From positions 1 to 50,535 of the forward strand of contig JAFAEL010000160.1 in NCBI GenBank assembly GCA_023423995.1: a stretch of 50,535 bases of DNA, in the 5' to 3' direction. The notes beneath the pieces are model-generated. The model searched no databases and was not told the origin of the DNA. It worked only from the letters and a program-made list of their open reading frames with translations. The stretch comes from Pseudomonadota bacterium (lineage in GTDB: Bacteria; Pseudomonadota; Alphaproteobacteria; Rhizobiales; Beijerinckiaceae). A program made the translations under genes and the position numbers. Shown here piece after piece: positions 1-8,514 of the stretch (the first letter of the stretch is position 1; every line of letters starts with the position of its first letter).

Positions 1-44
1 AGCGCGAGGAGAAGGACGAGCGGGGCGTCGGCCCGGAACAACAT
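1..44 (-). CDS. Start of a probable cobalamin-biosynthesis membrane protein (CbiB/CobD-like), cut by the window edge
   Basis: An ATG at 44-42 on the minus strand directly follows the stop codon of the binding-protein gene (TGA then ATG, no gap). Fourteen codons are visible, reading MLFRADAPLVLLLA, which looks like the start of a hydrophobic first helix. The short adenosylcobinamide-phosphate synthase family (CbiB) begins in this way and is a common neighbour of a cobC-type gene, so that is my guess. The visible stretch is too short to prove it; any membrane protein would fit. Confidence 0.4.
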   Translation of the reverse strand, partial: MLFRADAPLVLLLA

Positions 45-962
45 TCAGCGAATCCGCTCGATCTCCACCGCCAGACGGTCGAGCGCAGCCGCGATTTCCG
101 GGCCGCCGCACACCGTCATCTGCTCCGGTAGCACGAGCCGGCGCTCCGGCGGATAGCGCTCCTGCAACGCCGGATGATGAAGCAGGGCGCTACCCTGGTC
201 CTCCGCCGCGGTTTCGCTGCGGGAGACGAGAAGCATGTCAGCCTTGAGGGCTACGATCTCCTCAAGGCTCACGAGGCCGCCATGGGTGCCGAGGGCCGCC
301 CCAGCATTGCGCAGGCCGACCGTCTCGAGAAAGGACGTCATCAGCGTCTCGCGGCCGGAAATCCAGCCACGCCGCTGCAGCGGAAGCACCGTGATGGGGC
401 GCACAAGCGCCGCGGCGCGGGCCCGCGCGACCGCTGCCTCGATCTCGCCGATCTTGGCCTGCGCCCGATTCGGATGGCCGAGGATCGCCCCCGCGCGCCT
501 GATCTGGTCGATCACCTGCTCGACCGAGGACGCCGCATCGAACTCGACGACGCGCAGCCCGTGCGCCTTCAGGAGCTCACGGGTAGCGCGCCGAGTGAAG
601 CGGCCGGCCAGCACGAGGTCGGGCTTCAGGACGAGCACCTCTTCCGCCGTTCCGGACAGAATCGGATAGGCGCGGGCCTGGTCCCGCACCCAGGAGCGGC
701 GGGGATCGCGTACGAAGGGGCTCAAGCCAAGGATCTGGTCCGGATCGGCGAGCGAGAGCAGCAGCTGGTCGGTGCAAAGATTGATCGAGACGACGCGCGG
801 CCGATCGGGCGCGGCGGCAGCTGGCAATGTCGGCGTCGCCGCGGCAAATAGCGCGGCGAGAAGCCCCGTTCTCGCCGCCTTCGATGCCCACCTACGCGTC
901 GCTGCGCCGATCGATTCCAGGGCCGGCCTAAACGATTTCAAGAAAGACCGGGAATGCAGCAC
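45..962 (-). CDS. btuF: Cobalamin ABC transporter periplasmic binding protein (BtuF-like)
   Basis: This is a periplasmic helical-backbone metal-receptor type binding protein, probably delivering vitamin B12 or cobinamide to the BtuCD-type permease encoded further upstream. An Ala-rich signal peptide ends near PAAAAPD. The family opening VVSINLCTDQLLLSLA follows, and a C-terminal MTVCGGPEIAAALDRL closes it. There is no ATG in the right place. I chose the GTG at 962 (305 aa) because AAGG lies about 11 bases upstream; a TTG at 941 is the alternative. With the GTG start the gene overlaps the divergent cobC-like gene by 9 bases. It is separated from btuBCD by that opposing gene, which is unusual. 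The ligand is inferred from the riboswitch and neighbours; haem or siderophore cannot be excluded from the protein alone. Confidence 0.8.
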   Translation of the reverse strand: MLHSRSFLKSFRPALESIGAATRRWASKAARTGLLAALFAAATPTLPAAAAPDRPRVVSINLCTDQLLLSLADPDQILGLSPFVRDPRRSWVRDQARAYPILSGTAEEVLVLKPDLVLAGRFTRRATRELLKAHGLRVVEFDAASSVEQVIDQIRRAGAILGHPNRAQAKIGEIEAAVARARAAALVRPITVLPLQRRGWISGRETLMTSFLETVGLRNAGAALGTHGGLVSLEEIVALKADMLLVSRSETAAEDQGSALLHHPALQERYPPERRLVLPEQMTVCGGPEIAAALDRLAVEIERIR

Positions 963-1997
963 GGCGGCGACCTTGGCGAGGCGGCCTCGCGGTTCGGCGG
1001 AACCGACTCCGCCTGGCTTGATCTCTCCACCGGCATCAACCCGCACCCCTGGCCGGTGCCCGACGAGCTGCGGAACGAGGGCTGGACGCGGCTTCCGTCC
1101 GGCTCGGACCTCGCGCACCTGATCGCCGCCGCCCGCTCCGCCTACGAGGTCCCGCGGAACGTCGTAATCGCAGCCGCGCCCGGGACGCAGGCGATCATAC
1201 AATGGCTGCCGCATCTCGCGCCGCGGCGGCCGGTCGCGATCATCGGGCCCACCTACAGCGAGCACGAGACCGTGTGGCGCGGCCACGGGTCCCAAGTCGA
1301 ACAGATCCAGTCGCTTGGCGAGGCGAGCGATGGCTCGCGTCATATCGTCATCGTCAATCCGAACAATCCGGACGGCCGCATCGTCGGCCGCTCGGAAATC
1401 CTGGCGGCGGCCGCTCAGTGCCGGCGGCGCGGAAGCTGGCTCGTCGCGGACGAATCCTTCGCCGATGTCGAACCTTCCTGCAGCGTGGTGCGCGATTGCG
1501 GCGAGTTGCCCATCCTCGTCCTGCGTTCCTTCGGCAAGTTCTACGGCCTCGCCGGCCTTCGCCTCGGCTTTGCGATCGCGTCCCCGCCCATCGCCGAGAA
1601 GGTCGCGCGCGCACTCGGATTGTGGCCCGTCTCCGGTCCCGCCATCGCGGTTGGAACGGCGGCTCTCGCCGACACCGCCTGGGCCGCAGCGATGCGCGGG
1701 CGGCTGGTGAGCGAAGCGGAGGCGCTGGACGAGCGACTGATCGGGGCCGGGCTGAAGGTCGTCGGCGGCACGAGCCTGTTCCGGCTCGTCGAGCATCCGC
1801 GGGCGGGTCGGCTGCACGAGGCTCTCGCCTCCCGCAGGATCTGGATCCGCCGCTTTCTCTGGTCGCCGACGCTGCTGCGCATCGGCCTCCCGCCGGACGA
1901 GGCGGCTTCGGTTCGTTTGGCCAACGCCCTCGCGGCATGCCTGCGCGAGGTCGAGAACGGCCGTCACGACCAAGGTACCAGAACCGGCGCGCCCTGA
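954..1997 (+). CDS. cobC: Threonine-phosphate decarboxylase-like PLP enzyme of cobalamin synthesis (CobC/CobD)
   Basis: This is a class I/II PLP-dependent aminotransferase-fold protein of 347 aa. In cobalamin synthesis the family makes (R)-1-amino-2-propanol O-phosphate from threonine phosphate, the linker of the nucleotide loop. The start MQHGGDL and the following WLDLSTGINPHPWPVP are typical of the family. The aspartate of the cofactor pocket lies in ADESFADVEP, and the Schiff-base lysine is in SFGKFYGLAGLRLGFA. The gene runs against all its cobalamin neighbours: its 5' end overlaps that of btuF and its last 34 bases overlap the 3' end of btuD. Its promoter must therefore lie within or next to btuF. 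The name cobC follows Pseudomonas denitrificans use; in enteric bacteria the same enzyme is called CobD. Confidence 0.85.
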   Translation: MQHGGDLGEAASRFGGTDSAWLDLSTGINPHPWPVPDELRNEGWTRLPSGSDLAHLIAAARSAYEVPRNVVIAAAPGTQAIIQWLPHLAPRRPVAIIGPTYSEHETVWRGHGSQVEQIQSLGEASDGSRHIVIVNPNNPDGRIVGRSEILAAAAQCRRRGSWLVADESFADVEPSCSVVRDCGELPILVLRSFGKFYGLAGLRLGFAIASPPIAEKVARALGLWPVSGPAIAVGTAALADTAWAAAMRGRLVSEAEALDERLIGAGLKVVGGTSLFRLVEHPRAGRLHEALASRRIWIRRFLWSPTLLRIGLPPDEAASVRLANALAACLREVENGRHDQGTRTGAP

Positions 1998-2734
1998 TAC
2001 TCACCGAGGAACGCCTCGATGCCGAAGACGCGGCGCAGGAGATCTGGCGCCAGCGATTCGGCGGGCGGTCCGGACCCGGCAAGTCGCCCGCCCTGCAGGA
2101 GCACGACGGTGTCCGCATAGCGGGCCGCGAGCCCTAGATCATGGGTCACGGCGACGACCAGCGCGCCGCTACGGGCGCGCGCCCGTAACGCGGACATCAC
2201 GTCGATCTGGTGCCTGGGATCCAGGGCCGCCGTCGGCTCGTCGGCAAGGATCACCGGGGCGCCTGCCGCGAAGACCCTGGCGAGAGCGACGCGGGCGCGC
2301 TCGCCACCCGACAGAGACGTGACCGGGCGATCCGCAAAGGCGGCGGTTTCCGTGACCCGCATCGCTTCGGCGATCATCTCCAGGTCCGAAGGACCGAGGC
2401 GGTCGGGATCCGCCGCCCCATGCGGGAAACGGCCGAGGGCAACGATGTCGCGCGCCGGCAGCGGCCAGTGAACCTCGTGGCCCTGTGGCAGGTAGGCGAT
2501 CCGGCGAGCACGCCCACGGGCGGAGAGCCCCGCGAGATCATCCGCCCCGAGCGCGACCCTCCCCCCATGGGGGACAAGCCCAACGATGGCGCGCAGGAGC
2601 GACGTCTTGCCGGCTCCGTTGGGTCCCACGACGGCGACGAAGCGTCCGAGACTGAGGTCGAGCGAGACCTCGCTCAGCACGAGCCGTCCGCCGAGCCGGA
2701 CCGAGAGGTCGCGGATGTGGAGGTCGGCGCTCAT
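1964..2734 (-). CDS. btuD: Cobalamin-type ABC transporter ATPase (BtuD/FecE family)
   Basis: This is the ATP-binding subunit of a type II importer, cytoplasmic, 256 aa. Walker A is GPNGAGKTS, the signature is LSGGERARVALAR, and Walker B reads VILADEPTAALD, followed by the switch histidine in VAVTHDLGLA. The start at 2734 is the ATG of MSADLHIRDL, and the stop of the permease gene overlaps it by four bases (ATGA). That suggests translational coupling. An in-frame upstream start would lie inside the permease gene and is unlikely. The 3' end overlaps the end of the opposing cobC gene. The substrate is inferred from the B12 riboswitch upstream of this gene cluster. Confidence 0.88.
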   Translation of the reverse strand: MSADLHIRDLSVRLGGRLVLSEVSLDLSLGRFVAVVGPNGAGKTSLLRAIVGLVPHGGRVALGADDLAGLSARGRARRIAYLPQGHEVHWPLPARDIVALGRFPHGAADPDRLGPSDLEMIAEAMRVTETAAFADRPVTSLSGGERARVALARVFAAGAPVILADEPTAALDPRHQIDVMSALRARARSGALVVAVTHDLGLAARYADTVVLLQGGRLAGSGPPAESLAPDLLRRVFGIEAFLGEYQGAPVLVPWS

Positions 2735-3765
2735 GCGACCAATCCCGCCCCGAGCCGGCGGCGCTCGCGCAGGATCAGGTAGAGGAAGAAGGGCACGCCG
2801 ATCAGCGAGGTCAGCACGCCGACCTTGATGTCGGTCGTCGAGGGGATGATCCGGACCGCGATGTCGGCGGCCGTCAGGAGGCACGATCCGGCGAGCGCGG
2901 CCGGCAGCAGCAGGCGGGCGGGGTCATAGCGGACCAGCGGCCGCACGAGATGCGGGGCGACGAGCCCGATGAACCCGATCGTTCCCGCAACCGCCACCGA
3001 TGCGCCGACCCCGAGCGCCACGCCGACGATGACCAGGAGCCGGAGGCGGGCGACGTTCACGCCGAGGCTCTGCGCCGCCTCCTCCCCGAGCGTCAGGACC
3101 CGGAAGGCGCGCGCGTGGGCTGCGAGAATGGCCGCCCCGGCCAGGATGAAGGGGAGCGCCATCGCGACATGGCGCATGGAGCGGTCCTCCAGGGACCCCA
3201 GCAGCCAGAACGCGATCTCGAGTGCGGCGAACGGGTTCGGCGCGAGGTTCATGGCGAGGGCCGTCGCGGCCCCGGCGAGGCTCGATATGGCGAGGCCGGC
3301 CAGGATGAGGAGCGTCAGTCCGGCATTCCGGCCCGCGACCGCGATGAGAAGGAAAACGGACAGGAACGCCCCAATGATCGCCGCTACGGGCAGGGCGAAG
3401 GAAAGCGCATCGGCCAGCCCGAGCGAGAGCGTCGCCACCGCCCCGAAGGCCGCCGCCTGCGGGGCCCCGAAGATCGAGGGGGCGGCAAGCGGGTTGCGCA
3501 GGAGCCCCTGCATGGCGGCGCCGCACAGGCCGAGGATCCCGCCGATCATCAGCGAGAGAATGGCACGCGGCAGCCTGATCTCACGCACGATCACCTGCGC
3601 CGTCTCGTCGCCGCCTCCAAGGAGAGCAGCGGCGACGGTCGTGGGCGAGAGACGGACCGGGCCGACGCCGAGCGAGAGAAGAAACAGGAGCAGCGCAACC
3701 GCCCCGAGGGCGCCCGCCACGATTCCCGTCGTCTTCCCCGCCTTCGTCGGCCCGCTGCTCACCAC
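2731..3765 (-). CDS. btuC: Cobalamin-type ABC transporter permease (BtuC/FecCD family)
   Basis: This is an inner-membrane permease of the FecCD family, 344 aa, with about ten hydrophobic segments. Family signatures are visible: LRLPRAILSLMIGGILGLCG-like sequence near the N-terminus (here IRLPRAIL), GLLRNPLAAPSIFG after it, GTIGFIGLVAPHLVRPLVRYDPARLLLPAALAGS written across residues 262-298, and IPSTTDIKVGVLTSLIGVPFF near the end. It starts 7 bases before the btuB stop and ends four bases into btuD, so btuB, btuC and btuD form one tightly packed operon. It would move cobalamin from the periplasm to the cytoplasm together with btuD and btuF. Confidence 0.88.
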   Translation of the reverse strand: MVSSGPTKAGKTTGIVAGALGAVALLLFLLSLGVGPVRLSPTTVAAALLGGGDETAQVIVREIRLPRAILSLMIGGILGLCGAAMQGLLRNPLAAPSIFGAPQAAAFGAVATLSLGLADALSFALPVAAIIGAFLSVFLLIAVAGRNAGLTLLILAGLAISSLAGAATALAMNLAPNPFAALEIAFWLLGSLEDRSMRHVAMALPFILAGAAILAAHARAFRVLTLGEEAAQSLGVNVARLRLLVIVGVALGVGASVAVAGTIGFIGLVAPHLVRPLVRYDPARLLLPAALAGSCLLTAADIAVRIIPSTTDIKVGVLTSLIGVPFFLYLILRERRRLGAGLVA

Positions 3766-5741
3766 GTTACGCTAAGACCCGCATAGACCGCCCGCCCGGT
3801 GGTCCCATAATTCAGGACCTCCTGATAGCGCGCGTCGGTGATGTTCTCGATGCGGCCGAACACCTTCCAGGTCTGGTCGAACCGATACTCGCCGTAGACG
3901 TCGAGGCGCGCATAGGCCGGGAGGGGCAACGTCTCGTTGTTGCCGCTGAAGCGCTGCGCAACCATCGTGACGCGCGGCTCGATCAGCAGCCCCGGCATGG
4001 GCGTGACCGCGAGGCCGACCCGACCGACATGCGGCGGCCGACGCTGCAGCCTCAAGTTCGTCCGCTCGTCCTTCGCATCGAGGTAGGTGTAGACGCCCGT
4101 GAGGGTGAGAAGCTCCGGCCAGAGGACGAGGGCGCCCTCGAGTTCAAGGCCCGAGGTCTTGGCCTTGGACACGTTGAAGTACCTGGACGTCGGCGAGTCG
4201 AACTCGATCATGTCCTGGAAGCGGTTTCCGAAAACGGTCGCCGACAAGGTCAGCCGCCCGTCCCAGACCGTCTGATCGATGCCGGCGTCCCAGCCGATGC
4301 TCGTCTCGGGAAGAAGGCCGGGATTGCCGAAGGTGGGCTGATAGAGCTGGTAGAGCGTGGGTGCCTTGCCGCCCGTGCCGCCTGTGGCGCGGAGCTTCGT
4401 GCCCGTCTCCGGGATCAGGAAAGCACCGGTCGCCCGCCAGGTGTCGAAGCTGAGCCTGTTCACCTCGTCGTGGCGTCCGCCAGCCGAGAGGATGATGCGT
4501 TCGCCGATCGGCAGCTGGTAGAGCGCGAAGACGGACCGGGTGTCCTGCTGCGCCTCAAGGGTCCTTGTCCGGTTCGCGGGGCCAGGGACGTAGGATGTGG
4601 AGAAGGTGGCGGCCTTCTCCGATTCCACGCGGCCACCGAAGGTCATCGTCCCGAAGCTCTGAAGCCTGAGATCGCCCTGGTATTCCGTCCCGATGCGGTC
4701 GCCCCTGAATTCGGACAGGGCATCGCTCGTGATCCGCACCGGATTGGCCCGATATGTGAAGTCCCGAAACTCGCGATCGGTCTGGTTGGCGTAGACCTGC
4801 AGGGTCTGGGTCAGCGGCCCCTGCTCGGCCGTGCCCTTCGCCCAGATCTGCGTGAGCGTGCGGGTGGTCTCGGCGGGCGTGTCGGGGAAGATCCGGCTGT
4901 TACCGCTATAGATCACGTTGCGCGGCAGCGCGGACGAGCCGGCATCGTATTCAGCCGAGGTGCGGAAGGAGAGAAGCCCTGCTTCCAGCTTGACGCCCTC
5001 GCCGGCATCATAGCCCAGCCGCCCATAGCCGCCCCAGCGCGTGAAACCGTCCGGCTCGAACTTGCCGAACCGTCGCTCGAGCTGCGGGATGCGGTAGCCG
5101 TAGCGCGAGAAGCCGTTGCTCGTCTGGCCTCCGCCGGAGAAGGCATAAGACCAGGGCCCGATCGAGCCCGCAGCAGTCGCGCTTGACGAGAACGTGCCAT
5201 AGGAGCCGCCCTGGCTCTGGACGTGGAAGCGAGGCTCCCCTCCCCCGCTGCTCGTGATGATGTTGACCACGCCGCCGATCGCGTCGGAGCCGTAAAGCGC
5301 GCTCTGCGGTCCGCGGAGCACCTCGATCCGATCGATGGCTGTCGGCAGCAGGTTGGCGAAATCGAATTCGCCGCTCGCCGAACTCGGATCGTTCACGCGG
5401 ATCCCGTCGAGAAGAACGAGGGTCTGACCGGAATTCCCGCCCCGGATGCGGACCACTGTCGTCGAAGCGGGTCCGCCTGCGTCGGAGACGTCCAGACCGG
5501 GAACGTTGCGCAGCGCGTCGACGAGGGTCGTCGGGTTCGAGCGCTGGAGCTCCTCGCGCGTCACGACCGTGATGGCACTCGCCGCGCGCCCGATTGGTTC
5601 CGGTCGCCGGTTGGCCGTGACGACGATGTCAGGAAGGGAAACCGCTTCGCCCGTGCCTTGGGCGTGTGCGGGGGCGCCGAGCGCCAGGACGGAAGCAAAC
5701 GACAAAAACAGCGGCGTCGCGCCGCTCAGGGGACGAAGCAT
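3759..5741 (-). CDS. btuB: TonB-dependent outer-membrane receptor for cobalamin (BtuB-like)
   Basis: This is a 660-aa outer-membrane receptor. A signal peptide ends at APAHAQ. A TonB box LPDIVVTAN lies just after it. The plug domain covers roughly residues 50-165 and includes the family strings VRIRGGNSGQTLVLLDGIRV and LRGPQSALYGSDAIGGVVNI. The beta-barrel follows and ends in aromatic VTW, the usual outer-membrane insertion signal. A strong ribosome site GAGGAGATG stands before the ATG. The B12 riboswitch directly upstream identifies the likely ligand, so BtuB is a better reading than a siderophore receptor. It is the first gene of the btuBCD operon. Confidence 0.9.
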   Translation of the reverse strand: MLRPLSGATPLFLSFASVLALGAPAHAQGTGEAVSLPDIVVTANRRPEPIGRAASAITVVTREELQRSNPTTLVDALRNVPGLDVSDAGGPASTTVVRIRGGNSGQTLVLLDGIRVNDPSSASGEFDFANLLPTAIDRIEVLRGPQSALYGSDAIGGVVNIITSSGGGEPRFHVQSQGGSYGTFSSSATAAGSIGPWSYAFSGGGQTSNGFSRYGYRIPQLERRFGKFEPDGFTRWGGYGRLGYDAGEGVKLEAGLLSFRTSAEYDAGSSALPRNVIYSGNSRIFPDTPAETTRTLTQIWAKGTAEQGPLTQTLQVYANQTDREFRDFTYRANPVRITSDALSEFRGDRIGTEYQGDLRLQSFGTMTFGGRVESEKAATFSTSYVPGPANRTRTLEAQQDTRSVFALYQLPIGERIILSAGGRHDEVNRLSFDTWRATGAFLIPETGTKLRATGGTGGKAPTLYQLYQPTFGNPGLLPETSIGWDAGIDQTVWDGRLTLSATVFGNRFQDMIEFDSPTSRYFNVSKAKTSGLELEGALVLWPELLTLTGVYTYLDAKDERTNLRLQRRPPHVGRVGLAVTPMPGLLIEPRVTMVAQRFSGNNETLPLPAYARLDVYGEYRFDQTWKVFGRIENITDARYQEVLNYGTTGRAVYAGLSVTW

Positions 5742-5782
5742 GACATCTCCTCGCGGCCCACCGCCGCAGGTTTGGGGTCACG

Positions 5783-5970
5783 CTTCCGGCCGGTCTCCTG
5801 GCTCGCGGATCATCGCCTCCATCCGCCTTCCCGGCCCAGGGGCCAGTGGCATGTTGGAGAAGGCTCTCCGCCTACAGTTGCGGGGGCAGCCGCGGCGTTG
5901 GACCAAGGGTCATGGCTGACCTGGCCCGCACCGCATTCCCGTTTCACCCCGGATCATCCGGGGCACCGAA
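5783..5970 (-). promoter_or_regulatory. Cobalamin (B12, AdoCbl-type) riboswitch in the btuB leader
   Basis: Read on the minus strand, the leader contains the hallmarks of the class: AAACGGGAA (about 5943-5935), CTGCCCCCGCAACTGTA (5889-5873), the B12 box GCCACTGG (5850-5843) and the closing AGCCAGGAGACCGGCC (about 5803-5788). The start codon of btuB follows about 42 bases later, with the ribosome site between. Binding of adenosylcobalamin is expected to shut off the receptor and the btuCD genes behind it. The outer limits are estimates. Confidence 0.93.
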
Positions 5971-6062
5971 AGCCGGGCCAATGAGCATGGCGCGCCAGCC
6001 GCGGCAAGCCCCGAAAATCTCGGCCCGCGCGGTGAGATATTCCGGCAACAGCGGGAGCGGGT

Positions 6063-6671
6063 TCAGCCCTTCCGGCGGAAGACCAGGCTGAGATTGTTGG
6101 CCGGCATTTCGACTCGCTGCGCCAGTTGGAGACCGCACTCCTCCCCAAGCGCCCGCACCGCTTCGAGGTCGCGCAGGCCCCACTCTCGGTTGCGGGCCTT
6201 GAGGCTGAGGTCGAAAGCCTCGTTGCTCGGCGCGGTCGGCCTGCCGGCCTCGCGATACGGACCGTAGAGGAACAAGACGCCGTCGGAAGCGAGCAGCCGG
6301 GCGGCATTCGTGAAGAGCCCGACGGCAGCCGACCAGGGCGAGATGTGGACCATGTTGATCGAGACGACCGCGTCGATGCCCGGGGCGACCAGCCAGTTCC
6401 TCGAGGACGCATCGAGTTGGAGAGCCGCCATCAGGTTCGGCAACCCCGCGGCGCGCCGCTGGGCCGCTATGCTCGCGAGCGCATCCGGATCCCGGTCGCT
6501 CGGCTGCCAAACGATGCCAGGCAGATGGCCGGCGAAATAGGCCGCATGCTCGCCAGTGCCGCTCGCGATCTCCAGGACGGTCCCTCGTTCCGGCAGGAGA
6601 TCGCGAAGGACCGCGAGAATGGGTTCGCGGTTGCGCGTGACCGCGGCTGAGCTGAGGGCCAGGTTCGACAA
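6063..6671 (-). CDS. DUF938 family SAM-dependent methyltransferase-like protein
   Basis: This 202-aa cytoplasmic protein has a Rossmann methyltransferase fold. Motif I is VLEIASGTGEHAAYFA, and the acidic residue of motif II lies in WQPSDRDPDALASI. The later NMVHISPW and LFLYGPY strings are characteristic of DUF938, a family related to human METTL26. The C-terminal NNLSLVFRRKG is also typical. The substrate of the family is not known to me. It lies after the riboswitch region with about 90 bases of sequence without other features, and 23 bases upstream of it ends the exported-protein gene on the same strand, so the two may be cotranscribed. Confidence 0.85.
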   Translation of the reverse strand: MSNLALSSAAVTRNREPILAVLRDLLPERGTVLEIASGTGEHAAYFAGHLPGIVWQPSDRDPDALASIAAQRRAAGLPNLMAALQLDASSRNWLVAPGIDAVVSINMVHISPWSAAVGLFTNAARLLASDGVLFLYGPYREAGRPTAPSNEAFDLSLKARNREWGLRDLEAVRALGEECGLQLAQRVEMPANNLSLVFRRKG

Positions 6672-6694
6672 ATTGGTCGGACGGTCCGCGTCGA

Positions 6695-7537
6695 TCAGCG
6701 CGCCGAGAGAGGCCCAGCGACGAGGCTTCGCATCAGAGCGCGGTCGAACGGCTCGCGAACGACGGAGTTCGCGAAAACCGTGGTCTTCATCCCCGTCTCG
6801 AAGTCGTAGGAGATGGACCGGGGCAGAAGTGACGTGACCTTACTCGGCTCCGCCGGGGAAGCGGCGGCGGCCACGGGCGATCCCTCAGGCAGCGAGGCAG
6901 CAGGCTGCGGTGCGGAACGAGGCTCCGCGCTGGCTGCCTGGGAAGACGATGGTGGGGAGGGAACGGGGGACCGGTCGCCCACCGCGACCGAGGCTGTCGC
7001 CTCGGGAGCCCGCTCCGGCTGCGCCTCCAGGGCGCTCTTCGCCTTCAATTCATCGGCCCGCGCCTCGAGAGCGCGGCGTAGCCGAACGACCCGCTCATGT
7101 CCGGCGATTCCGCTCTCATCGGCAGCCGGCACGGGCCCGACCGCCGCGGCGACGAGAGCCGCCTCGACGTCCGGCAGGACAGCCGCCGGCTGCGTCTCGC
7201 GCGGGCTGGGGATCGCCGCTGCGGCGGGAGGGGGCGTCTCACCACGCCGGAGGTCCAGCGGGGGGAGGACGACGTGGGTTGCCGTCGGCGGGACCTGCGT
7301 CACGCGGGGGACCGATGCCGTTCGACTCCCCTTGCTGGAGCGTGCGCGCGAACTCCGCTCGGCTTTCGGGAAACGCCCCTCGATCCAAACGCCGTTGATG
7401 CGCTTGCGCGTATAGAATTGAGCCGCTTCGGCCGGGCCAATGCCGACCGTCTCGAAGGTAATCGCCGAGGATGCCAGGTATCCGCCGAGGGCAATTCCGG
7501 CTGTCACCGCTGCCCTCACGCACAAGCGCATGCGCAT
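6695..7537 (-). CDS. Exported Ala/Pro/Ser-rich protein of unknown function
   Basis: I do not recognise this 280-aa protein. It begins with a basic stretch and a hydrophobic segment that could be a signal peptide ending near PAEAAQ or an N-terminal anchor. After it comes FYTRKRINGVWIEGRF, which looks like a short folded motif. The middle (about residues 60-235) is low-complexity Ala, Pro, Ser and Glu. The end contains an ordered block with SISYDFETGMKTTVFANS. Ribosome site GGGAG precedes the ATG by 9 bases. It sits 23 bases upstream of the DUF938 gene on the same strand. A periplasmic or envelope role is an inference from the signal peptide only. Confidence 0.65.
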   Translation of the reverse strand: MRMRLCVRAAVTAGIALGGYLASSAITFETVGIGPAEAAQFYTRKRINGVWIEGRFPKAERSSRARSSKGSRTASVPRVTQVPPTATHVVLPPLDLRRGETPPPAAAAIPSPRETQPAAVLPDVEAALVAAAVGPVPAADESGIAGHERVVRLRRALEARADELKAKSALEAQPERAPEATASVAVGDRSPVPSPPSSSQAASAEPRSAPQPAASLPEGSPVAAAASPAEPSKVTSLLPRSISYDFETGMKTTVFANSVVREPFDRALMRSLVAGPLSAR

Positions 7538-7737
7538 GAGAGTACTCCCGCTACACCCGCTCTTTTTGAACGATCACCTTGACAGGTGCAACCCGAGTGC
7601 GAATCAGCAGTAATCCGAAATGCCGTATGATGATCGGCAACCTTAACGCCGACGTGATGACGCTCATCTTCTGGCCCGCTTAGATCGACGAGTATCAGCT
7701 CAGTCGATCAGCGAAGCATGGCCGGATCGCGACCGGA

Positions 7738-8514
7738 TCAGCTCGCGATTGCGGCGGTCCTGAAGGGTCTGATTTCGACCTTCGCCTGCTCCAGCACCGC
7801 GCGGACGCGCTGCGCCATGGCGATGGCCGTCGGCCCATCCCCATGAACGCAGATGGTCTCGATCTTTGCCGGAATGCGCTTCCCGGAGGCGCAGAAGATC
7901 GCTCCTTCCCGGACCATCGCCAGAACCCGTTCCGCGGCTTCGTCGGCATCGTGCAGCACGGAGCCGGGCTTCTTTCGGCTCATCAGCTGGCCGTCATCCT
8001 CGTAGGCGCGGTCGGCGAAGATCTCCGCGGCCTGATCGAGGCCGAGTTCCTCGGCCACCCGCTCGGTGGGAAGACCCGGCATGGTGATGTAGACGAGCGA
8101 GCGATCGACCCCCTTGATCGCGCGGCCGATCGCCCGCGCGAATTCCGGCTCCTCGTTCGTCAGGTTGCCGAGCGAGCCATGCGCCTTCACGTGAGTGACC
8201 TTGTGCCCGGCGAGCGCGGCGCAAGCCTGCATGGCGCCGATCTGATAGGCGACCATGCGCTCGATCTCGGCCATGCTGTCGCCGCGGATGACGCGACGCC
8301 CGAAGCCCCACAGGTCGTTGAACCCGGGATGCGCCCCGATCGCGACGCCGCGCTCCTTCGCGAGCCGGGCTGTCTCGACCATGATGTTCGGGTCGCCTGC
8401 GTGGTAGCCGCAGGCGATGTTGGCCGAGGTGACGATGTCGAGCATCGCCGCATCGTCACCGAGCGTCCAACGCCCGTAGCCTTCGCCCATGTCGCAGTTG
8501 ATATCGACCTGCAT
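7738..8514 (-). CDS. pxpA: 5-oxoprolinase subunit A (PxpA, LamB/YcsF family)
   Basis: This is a 258-aa protein of the LamB/YcsF family, a divalent-metal TIM-barrel-like fold. With PxpB and PxpC it opens 5-oxoproline (pyroglutamate) to glutamate using ATP. The start DINCDMGEGYGRW, the SANIACGYHAGDP block, GAHPGFNDLWGFGRR and VKAHGSLGNL are all family signatures, and ICVHGDGPTA lies near the end. The ATG overlaps the pncB stop by one base (TGATG), so translation is likely coupled. No pxpB or pxpC gene is present in this window; they must be elsewhere or this protein does something else. The function is assigned from family knowledge. Confidence 0.88.
   Translation of the reverse strand: MQVDINCDMGEGYGRWTLGDDAAMLDIVTSANIACGYHAGDPNIMVETARLAKERGVAIGAHPGFNDLWGFGRRVIRGDSMAEIERMVAYQIGAMQACAALAGHKVTHVKAHGSLGNLTNEEPEFARAIGRAIKGVDRSLVYITMPGLPTERVAEELGLDQAAEIFADRAYEDDGQLMSRKKPGSVLHDADEAAERVLAMVREGAIFCASGKRIPAKIETICVHGDGPTAIAMAQRVRAVLEQAKVEIRPFRTAAIAS

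Noticed and set aside
963..1973. The N-terminal 337 codons of the long minus-strand frame containing btuF
   Set aside because: They are antisense to the cobC-like gene and have shadow-like composition. Signal peptide and family similarity begin only after about 962.
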